Positions 25,911 through 39,263 of a stretch of 64,000 bases of DNA are shown here, piece by piece. The first letter of the stretch is position 1; every line of letters starts with the position of its first letter. Where the stretch lies: positions 72,642,152 through 72,706,151 of the forward strand of contig NC_083597.1 of NCBI RefSeq assembly GCF_020882245.1, written 5' to 3'. This DNA is from Rhopalosiphum padi. Its lineage: Eukaryota > Arthropoda > Insecta > Hemiptera > Aphididae. Below the pieces are notes generated by a model that saw only the letters and a program-made list of their open reading frames with translations, ran no database searches and was not told where the DNA came from. A program made the position numbers and the translations under genes.

Positions 25911-28611
25911 AATACAATAAGTCATATTTTTAAAAGATGGCACATTATACTCGTTGAACTGATTATCAGTTAGTTTTAATTTATACATTCATGGTCGATT
26001 TCTGATTAGGTATATTAATATAAGAGGTGTTTGAGTATAAAATCGTGTTAAAAACAAATAGCAATACATTATATTATTACTATATTATAAGCACTTTAAT
26101 ATGTTTATAATAGAGAACTAAGAACTTATAACGATTCATAAGTACTACGTAAAATAATATAAAGAAATACGCATTTGAGCACAAAGGTTTTATTATCAAT
26201 AAAAATAATTAATTCAAGTTTAATTATTTAAAATGGGTTAGTCTGATGCCTAAAAAAAAAAATTATGTTTAGGACAAGAAAATTCATATATTGGATAAAT
26301 TGGTCCTTAACTTAGTTATGCCTCAACTTTAAAATCATTAAGTATATCAATAAATATAACCTACATTTTATTTTAATCAATAATCCAATATCAATATAAG
26401 TATTATGCTGTGTACTTTAGATTTTCATGTCTGATAGGAACGAGGTTTTAAAATGTTTTTTATTTTATTTTTGTTTGCGGATACGTTTTTGAAAAATAAA
26501 AGCATAAATATTCTACAAAAAGTGGAATAAGATAGCACATTTTATTTAATTAATTCACTATAAATATTTTTGGGTTAAATTAGTAATATTGAAAGAATCA
26601 TTTCTACAGTGGAAAGAAATATATTATTTTTATTGATTTAAGAGATACATCACATTATTATTATCGTATAATGATCAAGCACCATTACTAACAATGTTTG
26701 GTATTAAAATAGGTGCTTATTTAAAAAATTGTATCGAGGATTTATTTGGTTTAGCTGTAAAGATAAATATTGCCATTGAGATGTAGTGCCGAGTCCAGTA
26801 AAAACAAATATATTGAATATTCGTAAGCAATTTTAAATGATTAAATAAAAACTTATTTTATAGGTGTATACTTCCCTAATTTTAACAAATTATGTTGTCG
26901 CATTCGTATATGTTATTTATTATACTTAATACCAAATAGCATAGTAGAGTTGAGTATCTGTATATTATGTAGTTAACCATAGTAACCTGACTTTCAAAAC
27001 CACTAATTGTCAATAAAATTAATAGAAAGTACTTAAATATAAATGATAAATCTATAAAATCAAATGATTCATTAAGGCGATGAATAACACGAAATTAGTT
27101 TAGAAAATATACAAAATGACCAAAACAGAGAGCAGCTTAAAGTTAAGATGATTAACTGTATATACATTAAACTAGCTATTTTATTATTTAACGCTATTCT
27201 AAAAAGAATCACTAAATGATGGACATTTCGTTTATATTTTAACATGAGCTCTCTGATCTCAGTCAAAAAGCTAGTTAGATTTCAACTGTCATCAACAGTC
27301 GGCTCTTTATAGCCATCACTAGTTTAACATAATTCATAATTATATGCGCATTACCTTATAAAATGGTAACATCTTAACTAAAGTAGTATTTTATATAAGA
27401 CAGCCACTGAAATAATTATTATAACAAATATTAGTCGTTCATTGATCGAATATTACAAGTGTCAGTATATTATCATAATCTTAAATCAAATATGTACTAT
27501 GGATGTAATCAAAGCGTATGGTATGGTAATCACTAATCAACGTAATCAAAATAAATAAATGTTGGCAATATCAGCGACGTGAGTCCCAAAATTAGGACGC
27601 AATTTCTTGCATATTTACCCACAAATAATTTGTTATACCTATTGTATCTATCTGATAATTATGCGAGGAATTGCAACACATATGTGCACATCGAAAACCT
27701 AATTCGGCGATTCGTCGCTAATATCGGCAAAAAATAATACACAGACTGTATAATATAGTTTATGATCTAAGACCATTTTGTACAAAAAAATGTATCACGT
27801 ATTCATGTTTTTTCTCATCTATTTTCATACATTATCATAATATAATTGATACACTTGTCTAGTATCAAAGTAACATAAATTAAAATACCCATAAAAACAT
27901 ATTATTATTAACAAATAGGAAAACATAGAAGTTAAATAACATCATTCTCAGATAGTATATTATGGTAAAGAATATTTCTAACTGTAATATCTATTTTTAA
28001 AATATGTTTACAAAAATCCCAAATTAATAAAATAAATCTTGTTTATATCAAAATTATTAATAATATTACGGTATTACCTGTAATTTTAATAGCTGTTATA
28101 ATGCGTTGTACAGCCGCAAGGTTAATGGATACTAACCTTAGTATCTATAAACCTTGGTACAGTTGTAATAATTATCCTTTTAGAGTTAAATTTATCAGCA
28201 GGACTTTTATTTTTACGTATAACGAAAATATCTTGTTCGATTTTTCGTTAATAAGACAGTACCACCTAAATTATTATGAAAATGTAATATACCAAGTACA
28301 TAGCATCATATAATAGAGCTACATTAGTATACAATTAACTCAGTATTTGAGAATTTTATTTAGATACTCGTGTTATATTCATTTCATGTACTTATACCTA
28401 ACCTATCCAAAAATATAAATCAATAAAATAAAAAAATCACAAAAATGTTTAATGATAAATAGTACCTATACAAATTGAAGAATTTTCGAGAAATGTGTGT
28501 TGTATAATATGGTTAATTATCAACAATTACCATATTAAATTTAAATACCTAAATTAGGTTGGGTAGGTTAAAACATATCGTGTACATCTCTCATATGGCG
28601 ATGCCTGCTAT

Positions 28612-29038
28612 CAGTGGCGTATTTTCAAATTTTTCTGGGGGTCCTCAGTTTATACATATTTAATCTATGATAAACTATAATATATGAATAATAGTTTACG
28701 AGTATATACTATAAACTATGATATCTTGTAATAGTTACGTCCTTATGCAGTTTTTGGAGGAAGTTGAACAAAATATATAATTGTATTATTATAAATGTAT
28801 AATTTCTATACCTACTTATTACTTAAAACCATGCTGAAGGAACATATGTTGCGTAACGAATTTTAAACTATATTTTATATAATATTTTGTTAACGGGAAA
28901 AAAATATGTCCGCGCGGCCGTGCGTGCCTACATAAATCGGGTTCTGCAAATATGTAAGAATTTTAGTTTTTAATTTTTTTTTTGGAGAGGTTTTGGGGGG
29001 GTCCAGTACCCCTGGACCCCCCCGTAAATACGCTACTG
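28612..29038. mobile_element. hAT-type MITE, CAGTGGCG family
   Basis: A 427-bp element with ends CAGTGGCGTATTTTC and the inverted counterpart near AAATACGCTACTG. GGGGGTCC occurs inside the left end and GGACCCCCCC inside the right. Flanking 8-mers CCTGCTAT (28604-28611) and CCTGCTGT (29039-29046) differ at one position, consistent with a target duplication that has since mutated. Confidence 0.85.
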
Positions 29039-31500
29039 CCTGCTGTTTTAATTCTTAACTAACTGAATCCCTACTAGAACCCAGTGGAGATGAGTGTCGT
29101 AGTTTAGTAGGTACGCCGATTACCACATTATCGAAGTATTTAGTTTATCGGGCGGACGAGTCAGTACACAAAATACATGTCAATATTCTTCAGAGCAAAG
29201 TTCACACTTTACAGAAACCTACTTTGTATTCGACATAATTAAATTCAAAATGTATAAACGGAAAAGCCACCAATTTCTAATCTAACTACATGCAAGCGTG
29301 TCTGATGGTTTAATCTTCTATTGATTACTCGGACTGCTGCAGAACTCGACGCCTGTACTGCTGGCCAACTCCAAAGCGCGTGTCGTAATAATTTAGGTGC
29401 ATTAAATTGTCGAGTTGAATCAATAAAGGTAGGTTAAGTATATGAATATATACAACAAAAAAAAATCTAATATAGATACATATTATTCTTTATCATTGAT
29501 TTTATATTATTGCAATGTCAATAATTTAAGCATCTAAGAATCGAATTAGCATGAGCTAAAAACTAGTAATCATGTACTTGAATGATGTAGAAAATATGTT
29601 TAATAAATGTACAAAAATCTTAAGAATGTTTGTTACAAATGTAACTAATTTAATAGCATATAGTGGTAATGAATGAATTATTCTTAAATTGAAAATGCAG
29701 AATAAATCAATTTTTTTTTTAATTAAGAAAATAAAGATGTATTAGTATATTTTTTTATTTTAACCTAAGATTTTCTAATCACTTTTTTAAAATTAAAAAA
29801 TAAACCATAAAATGTCTCTATAGAAGAAATTTAAATAACATGTAATCCTTTACAATTTATAAAATTTATTTCATCAAAATAAAAATTGTATAGACTGCTA
29901 TAAAATTTTAATTTCAAATACTAAATAAAATAATTTAGTATTGTTAGATAAAAATTGACTTTTAATTTATACAAACCCTAAATAATGATAAAGGTATACA
30001 AAGTAGTTTATTTTACTGCGAACACTTGCCAATTCAAAATGTATCAATTTTTTAAATAATTTAAGATTAAGACACGTTATTCTAAGATTACATAGTTTCC
30101 TCATTTTGTTTACATTTATATCAGGCATCAGCTACCTAATGATTTTTTTGAATGGCGACCTTTATTTTTAATTGCTTAAATATTGTAGAGATAATAGTCT
30201 GGATATGTAGAGTAATCACTTTTTTGTAAATAGTTAATAATAATTGTTTTCCATATTTTGATATTAATTTCTATACTCTGGTTGTAGAATAGTAGATTTG
30301 GTTATTGATGTGTACCAAATAAAATCTCAATGCTCAATAGAATTAGATCATGATAAAAATCTAAGTCATATTAAACAATAATTTTGTTAATTATAAAATA
30401 ATAATTATTATTATTGGTTAATAATACACATAAGACATAACCATATAATCTTTATAGTGATAATCGTATAATTTATAGGTATTAGATAGGTACTAATGCT
30501 GTTTTTGAAATATTTAGCATGGAATACAGATAAATTATAAATTGATTAATGAAATAATATTAGTTATAGGGATCAATTTTAATACAAACTAAAAAATTAA
30601 TGTTTACCAAACATCATTTTCTTAGTTTAGAACATATCTCCTAATAAACTAAATATTTAATTTCTCAATTAAAATAAATGGAATAGCATTTTAAGAAATA
30701 ACCAAAAAAGAATAGAGGCTGTATTATAAATAATAAGTATATAATTGGAGGAAGCTTAAAACCATTGTATCATATTATGAATGTAGATGATATTATAGTG
30801 TTGTTAATTACCTTATTTTTCTTAATTGATATAATTTATTATCTAAGTCGTCTTAACAAGCGTTGTGTATCTTGAGCAATAAATGGCAATGACTAATGCT
30901 CAATTGGCAAATGTGTATGTCCAAATAAATTTAACTAGGATTTCTTAATGATTGCTTTCTCACAGACTGCAGAAGTGTTGTAGTAGCAGTAATCTTAGTA
31001 GTAGCAGTAGTAGAAGTAGCGGGTCTCTGTTGACGGTGATGCTGGGTATACAACGGCAAGAAATACATTCAATGCATATGTGTTTCCATAATAACTTTTA
31101 CTCGATATGATATGATAAATCAGACCAACAAATACTAAATAAACTGAAACACCAAAACAAACATAAAAATAATTAAAACTGTAGTAAGACTGGTGTACAG
31201 ACGTAATGGTTAAAGTAATAATATATTAATATAAGGTATGTTATAGGTGGGAAAAGTTAAAATAAAAAAATGAATAAATCTATTAGTTATTTTGATTGAC
31301 CTTGAGCTTATTCGAGAAATGCGCAGAAGCGTTAAACAAAATAACACGAACTAATATTTACCGAATACAAACAGTGAAGCAAAGTCGCGTCGACATAATT
31401 TATCACACGTGTGCGCGCAATTTTATTTACGTAATACGTACGACGATCTACATTAATCGTAGGTAGAATATTAGAAACATAATACATGAATTTAGTAGGT
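29039..31500. other. Intergenic DNA with no supported gene
   Basis: AT-rich; no repeat boundaries or exons I can defend, apart from an ACT/GCT-rich patch at 30964-31041. A modestly GC-rich patch at 29320-29400 has no recognised identity. Confidence 0.4.
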
Positions 31501-31528
31501 AGACGATAATAATAATATTATACTTACC
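30964..31528 (-). other. Candidate exons of a minus-strand transcript divergent from the BTB gene
   Basis: On the minus strand a strong donor CAGTG|GTAAGTA lies at 31528/31527 after a GC-rich stretch (31528-31570). Further along, an acceptor TATACCCAG before 31041 and a donor TCT|GTGAGA after 30964 bound a 78-bp segment with no stop in the frame that reads as Thr/Ala-rich low complexity. This may be a long noncoding RNA or a gene extending leftward; it may also be chance. Confidence 0.25.
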
Positions 31529-32154
31529 ACTGAGTTGGAACGAGCGCAGCCGCGGCGCGTAATAGAAAAATTTGAAAAAATTAAAATTAAAAAAAAAGTC
31601 TCTGCGGACGAGTGGCGAGATGAAAATGAAGTTAATATAAAATCAAAAAAATAGAAATTAAATCAAATGAAGATAATTGAAATAAAATTCGCGTGCACGT
31701 CGTAGGACGAGTGTGTTTCATCTATTGGCATTATACAACAATGTGTACAAACTATAAAATCATGACATTAAAACGTTTTCGTTCGATTACGACAACAACA
31801 ATTTTATCGTAAGTACGCGTCATGACAATATGGCAGTGCACTCACTGGCGTCACTGTACCGTAGCCGTGTACTCGTAATGGCGTAATGCGTACCAAAACA
31901 ACTCGACTACGATGGCCGCGGTGCGGTGTACGGACGGCAAAATTATGGCATCGAAGCCTGAAAGCGTTCGGATAATAGTAATAATAGTAATAAATAATAA
32001 TAATAATAATATTAACAGCCGGTAAACGCGACTAAACACGGTGTATACTCAATACCGTACAGCGGTGTATATTGTAATTTATTTATAATATTTTTATTAT
32101 TATTTGTATTATGACTATTATAATAATATGATATTATGTACGTCGCATTATTAT

Positions 32155-32708
32155 GGCACGGTAACGCGATCCCTTTTCGGCGGGTGGTCGTCGACCAACG
32201 GACCGGCGGGGCGGGGTGGGTCGATCGGTCGGCAGTGCGTCCGGCGGTCGGCGGGCCGCGGGCCCGGTGTGACCAACGCGATTTTGCGCGGCGATTGACG
32301 TCATGGGTCGCGATTTTATCATAATAATGAATTGTTTATTTATAAATAAAAGTTATTTATTAGCATAGGAGAGAAAAGAGAGAAAAAAAAAAAGTTGAAA
32401 ACATTAAAACGAGCCAGGAGAAGAGAAATTACCTTCTCGCGGGTACCACGAACGGCGGTGTTTTTTAATTCCCTTTTCCGTTTCTCGTTTCTCGCGCGCG
32501 CGCTGCTTGCTCTCTTGTTACGCCGTGTCTTTGCCGGCCTGTCCGTCTCCGATTCCGACGTCGTCTTCTCCGTTCCGAGTCTTCCTCACCACGCCGAACC
32601 AAACGACGACTACCTGAGAGTCACTTACACGTACCTATTGGCCGGTGCGGTCGTTTAAACGTTTTCGTTTGTGAGATTGTGACGCACAAGTGCTCCTAAA
32701 GCCCAAAG
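32155..32708 (+). promoter_or_regulatory. GC-rich promoter region and 5' untranslated exon of the BTB gene
   Basis: A sharply GC- and CpG-rich island (about 32155-32660) in AT-rich DNA, ending in the splice donor CAAAG|GTGAGT at 32708/32709. The matching acceptor GATCTGCAG ends at 32974, ten bases (including the ATG's leader) before the BTB start. The transcription start was not pinpointed. Open frames inside it are untranslated-leader noise. Confidence 0.55.
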
Positions 32709-32983
32709 GTGAGTGCGAGTAAAGATTGTATATATTATTATATTATGATACAGCTCGCCGTCGCTCGCAAACTCGCCGTTTCGGTGCCACACACTAAGAT
32801 GTTATTCATGTATATCAAGTACCATAAACATGAAATTTCGGTTGTACCTGACTACAGTAGTCCCCCACTAGTGTTTAACATAGACTACCATATATCATAC
32901 TGCATGTTGATTATCGCGTGCGTTTGTTTTGTTTGTTTGGCGGTCGATTCGTTTCGCGTCCGGCGGATCTGCAGGTTCAAATA

Positions 32984-35900
32984 ATGGCTGATCAGCGGTT
33001 CTGTTTACGGTGGAACAACCACCAGCCAAACTTGGTGAACGTCATGACGGGCCTGTTGAACAGTGAGATGTTCGTGGACGCCACTATCGCTGCCGAGGGC
33101 CGGAAAATACAAGTGCACAAAGTCGTGTTGTCTGCGTGCAGCAGCTATTTTCAAGTAAGACCCAAAACCTTCAAATTCAGTTCCTAACCATTGGTAGTGG
33201 GCGACTTTTATTAAGTTATTTCCATCTTCTCACTAATGATTACATCTAAACCAGTGACCGGATGTTGTCGTTGCTGGTGCTCTGTTGTCGATCACCAGTG
33301 TTTAAATTCAATAAAAAAATTTGTGTTATTAATGACTGACGTTTCTGTCGTGTTGGGTGGCCCGCGTATGTCGTCTTCTATGCTAAATGAACGCGTTTAT
33401 TAATAATATATACATTATTGGTACTTCTTCAGGTCAAACAAACCAATACTATATTATACGAGTGTTTGGTATTAACTACTGTGCAGTTCAATCACTATAA
33501 TAGTTGAATTAAATCGTTGGTAAATAACATAATTTATTATTATTCTAAATAGATAGTAACAAAAATATATAAGAATCTCTATTAATGATTAATTAATTAA
33601 TTAATTAATGACGCACTGCAGTGAGATAAACGGTCGAGCATATTTTTAAGCTTTCATACTGCAATTAATCTTTGATACAATAATATCACTATTATAACCA
33701 TGCATTAGTAACTGCTACATTAGCAGATATGCTTATAAAAGTGTCTTGATATTATATCTAGTTAAAATATGATTTAATAATTATAGGTATTATGTATTAT
33801 TTTTATTATTGATCATGTTCAGATTGATAATTAAAGATATGCGTTAATATATTATTATCTAGTACCTACAAACAAAACAAATAAAACATATCTTTAAAAG
33901 ATAAATTTTTAAAGTAAAATAACATAACTGATAAGAAATTCTATTGAATTTATATTCAATATACTATATTATAATATATTTTTTTTCAATGATAACTAGT
34001 TTTTATTACTATTAGATAGTTTATTAAGATTATCTAAATATTTATTTATCTATATTATTAGATGTTACATATTTATTATTAATTATGGAATCTCTTGAAG
34101 ATAGCCAATTGACATTTTTTATCTCTGCCCAATATGTCATACTAAAATACCTTGTATTGTAACTGCTTGTCATTTTTCTAATTTTGTAGTCAAATTACTC
34201 TTAGGTGAACCTTAGGGAAGTATATAGAGTTTTTGATAAAAATATTAAAGAAACTATTTGTATTAACTTAGTGTAAGTAGGGAATCCATATTAAAATTAA
34301 TAAAAATTACATATTTTATATCTGATTAAATTGGTATTAATTTATTTTTTTACAGTTATAAATACTCACATATATTAATATATATTATTCTTATTAAAAA
34401 AATTTTTTTTCTAATATTTCAAATTTATTTTTATTTGACTATCAATGTCAGTTCTTTTATTTTGTACCTATATCAAACTTGTAAAAATAAATATAATTAT
34501 TTTTTTTTATATAGAAATCCCTAAGTTAAAAATTTAGGTTCTTAGTGACTTATAAGATGGCTGAATGCTTAAAAAATCTGTGATTAAAACATTTAAAATA
34601 ATAGAAATGTATCTAATGTAATTGTTAGTTCCGAGCTTTTTAATTTGTTCCTCTTAAATTATGAGTAGCTAAATAAATGCAATCGTAATACCAATGATTC
34701 AATGAATTGGATGAATTTATCATGGTCTGAAATCATTAAATATGAAAATGTATTATCATTTTTGTTTTGAATTTAATAAAAAAATAATTATTTAAATAGG
34801 TAAATTTTTATTGTAATAAAATCTGTTTCTTAGTTTAATGAAATAAAAATTGATGAATTTATCCTAAATATTACCTACATAGAATTTTGTCTTTCATTTT
34901 AAACATAAACTTAGCAGTTTTATCTGAACTTGTTATAAAAATAATTTCATTGTATCTTTAAATTAAATGTGTATTTATTATTATAGATGCTTTTCAATGA
35001 AACACCTTGTCAACATCCAATAATAATCATCAAAGATATGTCATATAATCATTTGAAAACATTAATAGAGTTTATGTACTATGGCGAAGTTAACATTTCT
35101 CAAGATCAACTCCCAATTATTTTAAAAGTAAATTTTATTTTATTCTATTCTATTGCATTAATTGAAATATTAATCATTAAAATGTTTTAAGGCAGCGGAA
35201 AGCTTACAAATAAAAGGGTTGACTGAGAAAACTATGTTTCCCTTTGCTACAACTCGGCATGCAGAAACTGAATATAGTTTATTGTCACCTTCGGCAAAAC
35301 GAAAAAAAATGCATCTCATGAAAACATCCAGTGATAAATCTGAACACAATAGTTCTATTGAAGATATTTCAGTAACCGAACAAGATAATATGTCAACTGT
35401 ACGAATTTATTAATATATAAATTAATGCATTTTATAAACATATATTCATATATATATATATATATTATTTTTTTATAGAGATCTCAACCTACATCACAAG
35501 GACAAGAAACATCCAAACCTATTAGTGTAAGCAAACAATCATCTACAGATAACCATACAACAATTGTTCACCACAAACCTGAAGGTATAGTTAATCATAA
35601 TTTATAACAATACTTTTGTAGTTTGTACTTATTTACTGTTTATTGATTAGTTTAAGTTTAATACGCAATTTATTTTTGTAAGTTTTGATTCTGTTTTGTA
35701 TTTAGTTCAACATTTTAATGAAAGCATTATTTATATCTTTAAAATTAATGTACATAAAAAAGCATGTTCTTTTTCATTTATTATACAGTTTTGTAGGATA
35801 ATGATTATTTTTGCTAAGCGAATCCAAAATATGAGTAACTATTTAGATGAGTGAATAGTTTCAAAAACGTTCAACCTGTAAATGCTCACTATAAAGAGTT

Positions 35901-36529
35901 GCTTAATTGCATAATTTAATATGTCTTTAAATGTATTTCTTCTTGAAAATTTAATTTTTGTGTCTTCTTTTCTTTCCATTTTAAATATCTTATTTACCAG
36001 AAATTTTTATTACAAATTACAACATTTGCTAACAGGTTGGTCGTTTTTGGAGCAGCTCTCTGATTGCCCGCCTCACAGTGTCTACGCCATACCCAAAGCC
36101 AAAGCAGTATCCAAACCAGAAAATAAAGTACGCAAAAAACGAGAACCTGGTATACGGGAGAGTGATCGTTTTAAAGAAGCTCTTGAAGCTGTACGTGTGG
36201 GCCGTATGGGATTTTGTCGTGCTGCACAAGAGTATGGGATAAATAACCGTACGTTGTGGCTCGAGTACAAAAAAAAAGGTTATCCCGTTCATCGAAAAGG
36301 TCAGTCTTCCTCATCTATTCCAGTACCCTCGCCAGCATCATCAATCAATGGTCAATCATCCGAGCAAGTGTATCAAGCACCACTATATGAACCTTCAACA
36401 TCTCAAACTTCGGCAGTTGATCATCCTGCTTATGTTTCACAAATGTATTCTCAGCCTCTGACAGTGATTAACCCATGCTATTATTCTTCACCTGCACCTT
36501 CAATATTTTCAACAGACAACCATACTTAA
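32984..36529 (+). CDS. BTB-Psq transcription factor (Lola/Tramtrack-class BTB), Psq isoform
   Basis: Nuclear BTB-domain regulator. Exons: 32984-33154, 34987-35127, 35192-35398, 35479-35584, 36036-36529; 372 aa. The start MADQRFCLRWNNHQPN and the following block (MTGLL, FVDATIAAEGRKIQVHKVVLSACSSYFQ in part, then MLFNETPC, LIEFMYYGEV, AAESLQIKGL) form a complete insect TTK-type BTB domain (aa 1-115), a homo/heterodimerisation module. A Ser/Thr-rich linker follows. The last exon encodes a Pipsqueak-type helix-turn-helix (FKEALEAVRVGRMGFCRAAQ, then YGINNRTLWLEYKKKGYP), which in this family binds DNA, and a Ser/Pro/Tyr-rich tail. Intron 1 after the start is 1.8 kb. Exon 4 ends in phase 1, which also fits an alternative 3' end at 37011. 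The exact Drosophila orthologue was not identified. Confidence 0.9.
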
Positions 36530-37915
36530 ATTATGGATTTATTTATTAACAAATCATATTTTTATTTTGTTTCCTTTTATTTTAGTTAATAATTTCACTT
36601 ATGCTGGTTTGCACAAATAGTTTATAATATTAATAATTTAACGATTCATTAATATTTAATGACACATCCATCACAGTTCATTTTTTTTTACGTTTAAGGG
36701 ATTATTAAGTATTTAATGACTCGTTAAACCTCTTTGAAACAGATGATTGTGCAATCTGGTGTTAATCTTATATTATTTATTTGTATAGAAATTACGATTA
36801 TAATATATTATTAGGTTTAATTTGATTTGTATAACAAAACTATTTTTAAATGTAATGTATATCGAAATATAACTATTGTATTTTGTATTTTTGTTGTGTT
36901 TATTTACCTTGCATTTAATAAACAATGATAATAATAATAAATTAAATAAAAATTAATTAAATTATAAGTGCTGACGGCAAATATTAAAAATGGATATTTT
37001 AATTTTCCAGTTAATAAACGAATTAGGACTCTAGTACGTCAACCCCATATAAAAATCAATGATAGTGACATGAGTACAGATACATCAATGGTTAAAAACG
37101 AAACAAGTGATGAGTCTGAACCTGTTATCCGGGTGCTCGAGAGGCAGTGTTCGGAGCCAAATCCATCATCGACCAACACATTAGCTGTTCCTAAACCAAC
37201 CATAGTCAAACAAATTTCTCAGCCATCTGAACCCAGTTCAACAGCTAGAGCCTTCTACAATGACGAACTACCCACTAGTGTCTCCCAGGTAATCTATAAA
37301 TTGTGTATTAATGTTATTTGTAACATGTATTAGCATAATTTTATGAATGCTATGACAGTTATTGGACAATATTAAACTGCATTATAGGTAAACACAAGTG
37401 ATTCTTATAATGGATCAACTCGATCTGACCATTGTCCATTGTTGCGTTCTGGACCAGCACTTGGATGCAGTTTCTGTTGGAATACAATAGACACCCGTGG
37501 AAGGTTCTTGAGACGTAAAACTAAATATCACTGCCCCGAATGCAATATAAACCTTTGTCTGGTTCCTTGTTTTCAGGTGATCATTTAATTAAATATGATA
37601 CAATCATCTATTAATTATTTAATTTTTGAATAAATTAAATATTTTATTGTTAAAGTATACTTTTTGATTGTCATTACTCATTATTTACTTTATAGTAAGT
37701 AATACGTATATTTGTCTTTTCTCTAACAATTTCTTTGTATTATCTCACCATTGTTAAATTTTTTAATACAACAAAATCTACTATTTGTAATTATAACATT
37801 TGTTTATTTTATCATTCAGGAATTTCACGAAAAACAAATTCAAACAAAATCCACTGATATTCCTACAACAGATCAGCCTCGAAATCAAAAGGTGACAGAA
37901 GACACAACAGTATAA
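32984..37915 (+). CDS. Same BTB gene, predicted alternative isoform ending in a piggyBac-like zinc ribbon
   Basis: Uses the same first four exons (32984-35584), then 37011-37288, 37388-37576 and 37820-37915; predicted 395 aa. The acceptor TTTTCCAG before 37011 receives the same phase-1 junction as the Psq exon, and all later junctions stay in frame to a stop at 37915. The new tail has a Ser/Glu-rich stretch and then a Cys/His cluster: GCSFCWN, YHCPECNINLC, LVPCFQ, EFHEK. That spacing is typical of the zinc ribbon found at the C-terminus of piggyBac-type transposases. Mutually exclusive 3' ends on a common BTB are established for lola and mod(mdg4) in Drosophila. Here the isoform is inferred from frame and splice sites; a separate downstream gene is possible but would lack an obvious start. 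Confidence 0.7.
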
Positions 37916-39263
37916 TTGTCTTCCGTGATATCAATTTGTTATAACTTAAAATATTTAACAAAGCGTTACCATTTGTTACTACTTAAGAAATTGTTCTGAT
38001 TTTATTTTAGTCTAGAACAAAATTATACATAGTTATATATTATTATAAATATATATATTTTATTTTTTATGTGTTCAAGATTGTTATTTTTTCAAAGTTG
38101 AAAAATATACTGTCATTTGTGAAAATATGAAACACTAATTTTATTTATAACAAAACTCCCTTTTATACCTTATTAGACATTTTAAGCATAGTTTCATCAA
38201 AATAATATTAGCTAGTGCTCTGAATACTACCACTATATAGTTTAATTTAATATATTTAATGTATAATTGATGACATTGTTACACGTCATACTCAATATAT
38301 ATTTAGCAACATTGTTCAAAATGTTAGTTTATTTCTACCATAATCCATGAAAACGAGTTTAGAGATATTTTATTAATCTAGATGACAGAATTACACACAT
38401 AATTAATTGAAAATTGAAGTGCTGAATCATAAAATGATTATCAATAAGTAGAAATTACAATTAAGTATTTGATAATAAAGTTATTGAGGTCTTTTATAAA
38501 AAGGTGAAAACCAAATTTTTACCCATTTAATTGAAAGTGATTTAATGTTTGACACAATAAATTATTGAAATCTATATTAATATTTATTATCTCAATATGT
38601 GAACATTTTATTAACTCTGTGAAAAAATAAATAAAATAAAAAGCAGGTGAAATGAGATGCAGCCAAATGGATATCTATGCTCTATCCAAAACATAATCCC
38701 TTTAAAATTTTTGGAAAAGTATAGTTGTGCCTGTGCAAACTAGTGCACCCTAATTATTCAACATTTTAAGATAAAATTTGATTTAAAATAAGATAATTCT
38801 TTATGTTCTGTTATTTGAGTATTACATCAATATTAAATCTTAAGAATGTAACTCTTCTAACTAATAATTTTATATAAATTATTAATTAATATGGGTAGAA
38901 GACACAATATCTACTCATTTGTGATATCTAAATTTTTTAGTATTGAATTTGCAATGCATAAAATGGTCTAGTATGTATAGAGTTCATAATTCAGCCGAAA
39001 TTTGGTAATGTATTTAAGAATATTAAAAATCTAATTTTAAGACTGTACTAAGAAATTGCTATTTTTTTTTTTTAAGTAACAAAATACTTACAACAACAAA
39101 AAATGCATCACAAAATCAACAAGATATAATTGTTTAGAGTAATGTTTGAGGATTAAGGAAATGTATAATAAACAACATTTTTTAATAAAAAAATTAAAAA
39201 CTTATTTTGTTTTAGTTCAAATATACAATGTATATTTAAATTAAATGAAATAATAGATGGAAA
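37916..39263. other. Interval between the convergent BTB gene and RpS5
   Basis: Holds the 3' untranslated regions of both genes and AT-rich spacer. No exon or repeat was recognised. Confidence 0.5.

Larger units (their letters stand above)
17581..32100. other. Gene-poor AT-rich interval of about 14.5 kb
   Basis: I could not support any protein-coding gene here. Open frames of 60-93 codons (e.g. 20370-20633, 22691-22891, 24221-24502, 28101-28313) have no recognisable domain and look like chance in AT-rich DNA. Supported contents are listed separately: MITE-like elements at 18810, 23864 and 28612, a 33-bp tandem repeat at 21580, a retroelement-like tail at 25780, and possible minus-strand exons at 30.96-31.53 kb. 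The stretch could hold long introns or enhancers of a flanking gene. Confidence 0.5.

Noticed and set aside
32395..32658. 87-codon open frame in the GC-rich region upstream of the BTB start
   Set aside because: Lies in the probable promoter/5' untranslated exon; no homology and ends before the splice donor.
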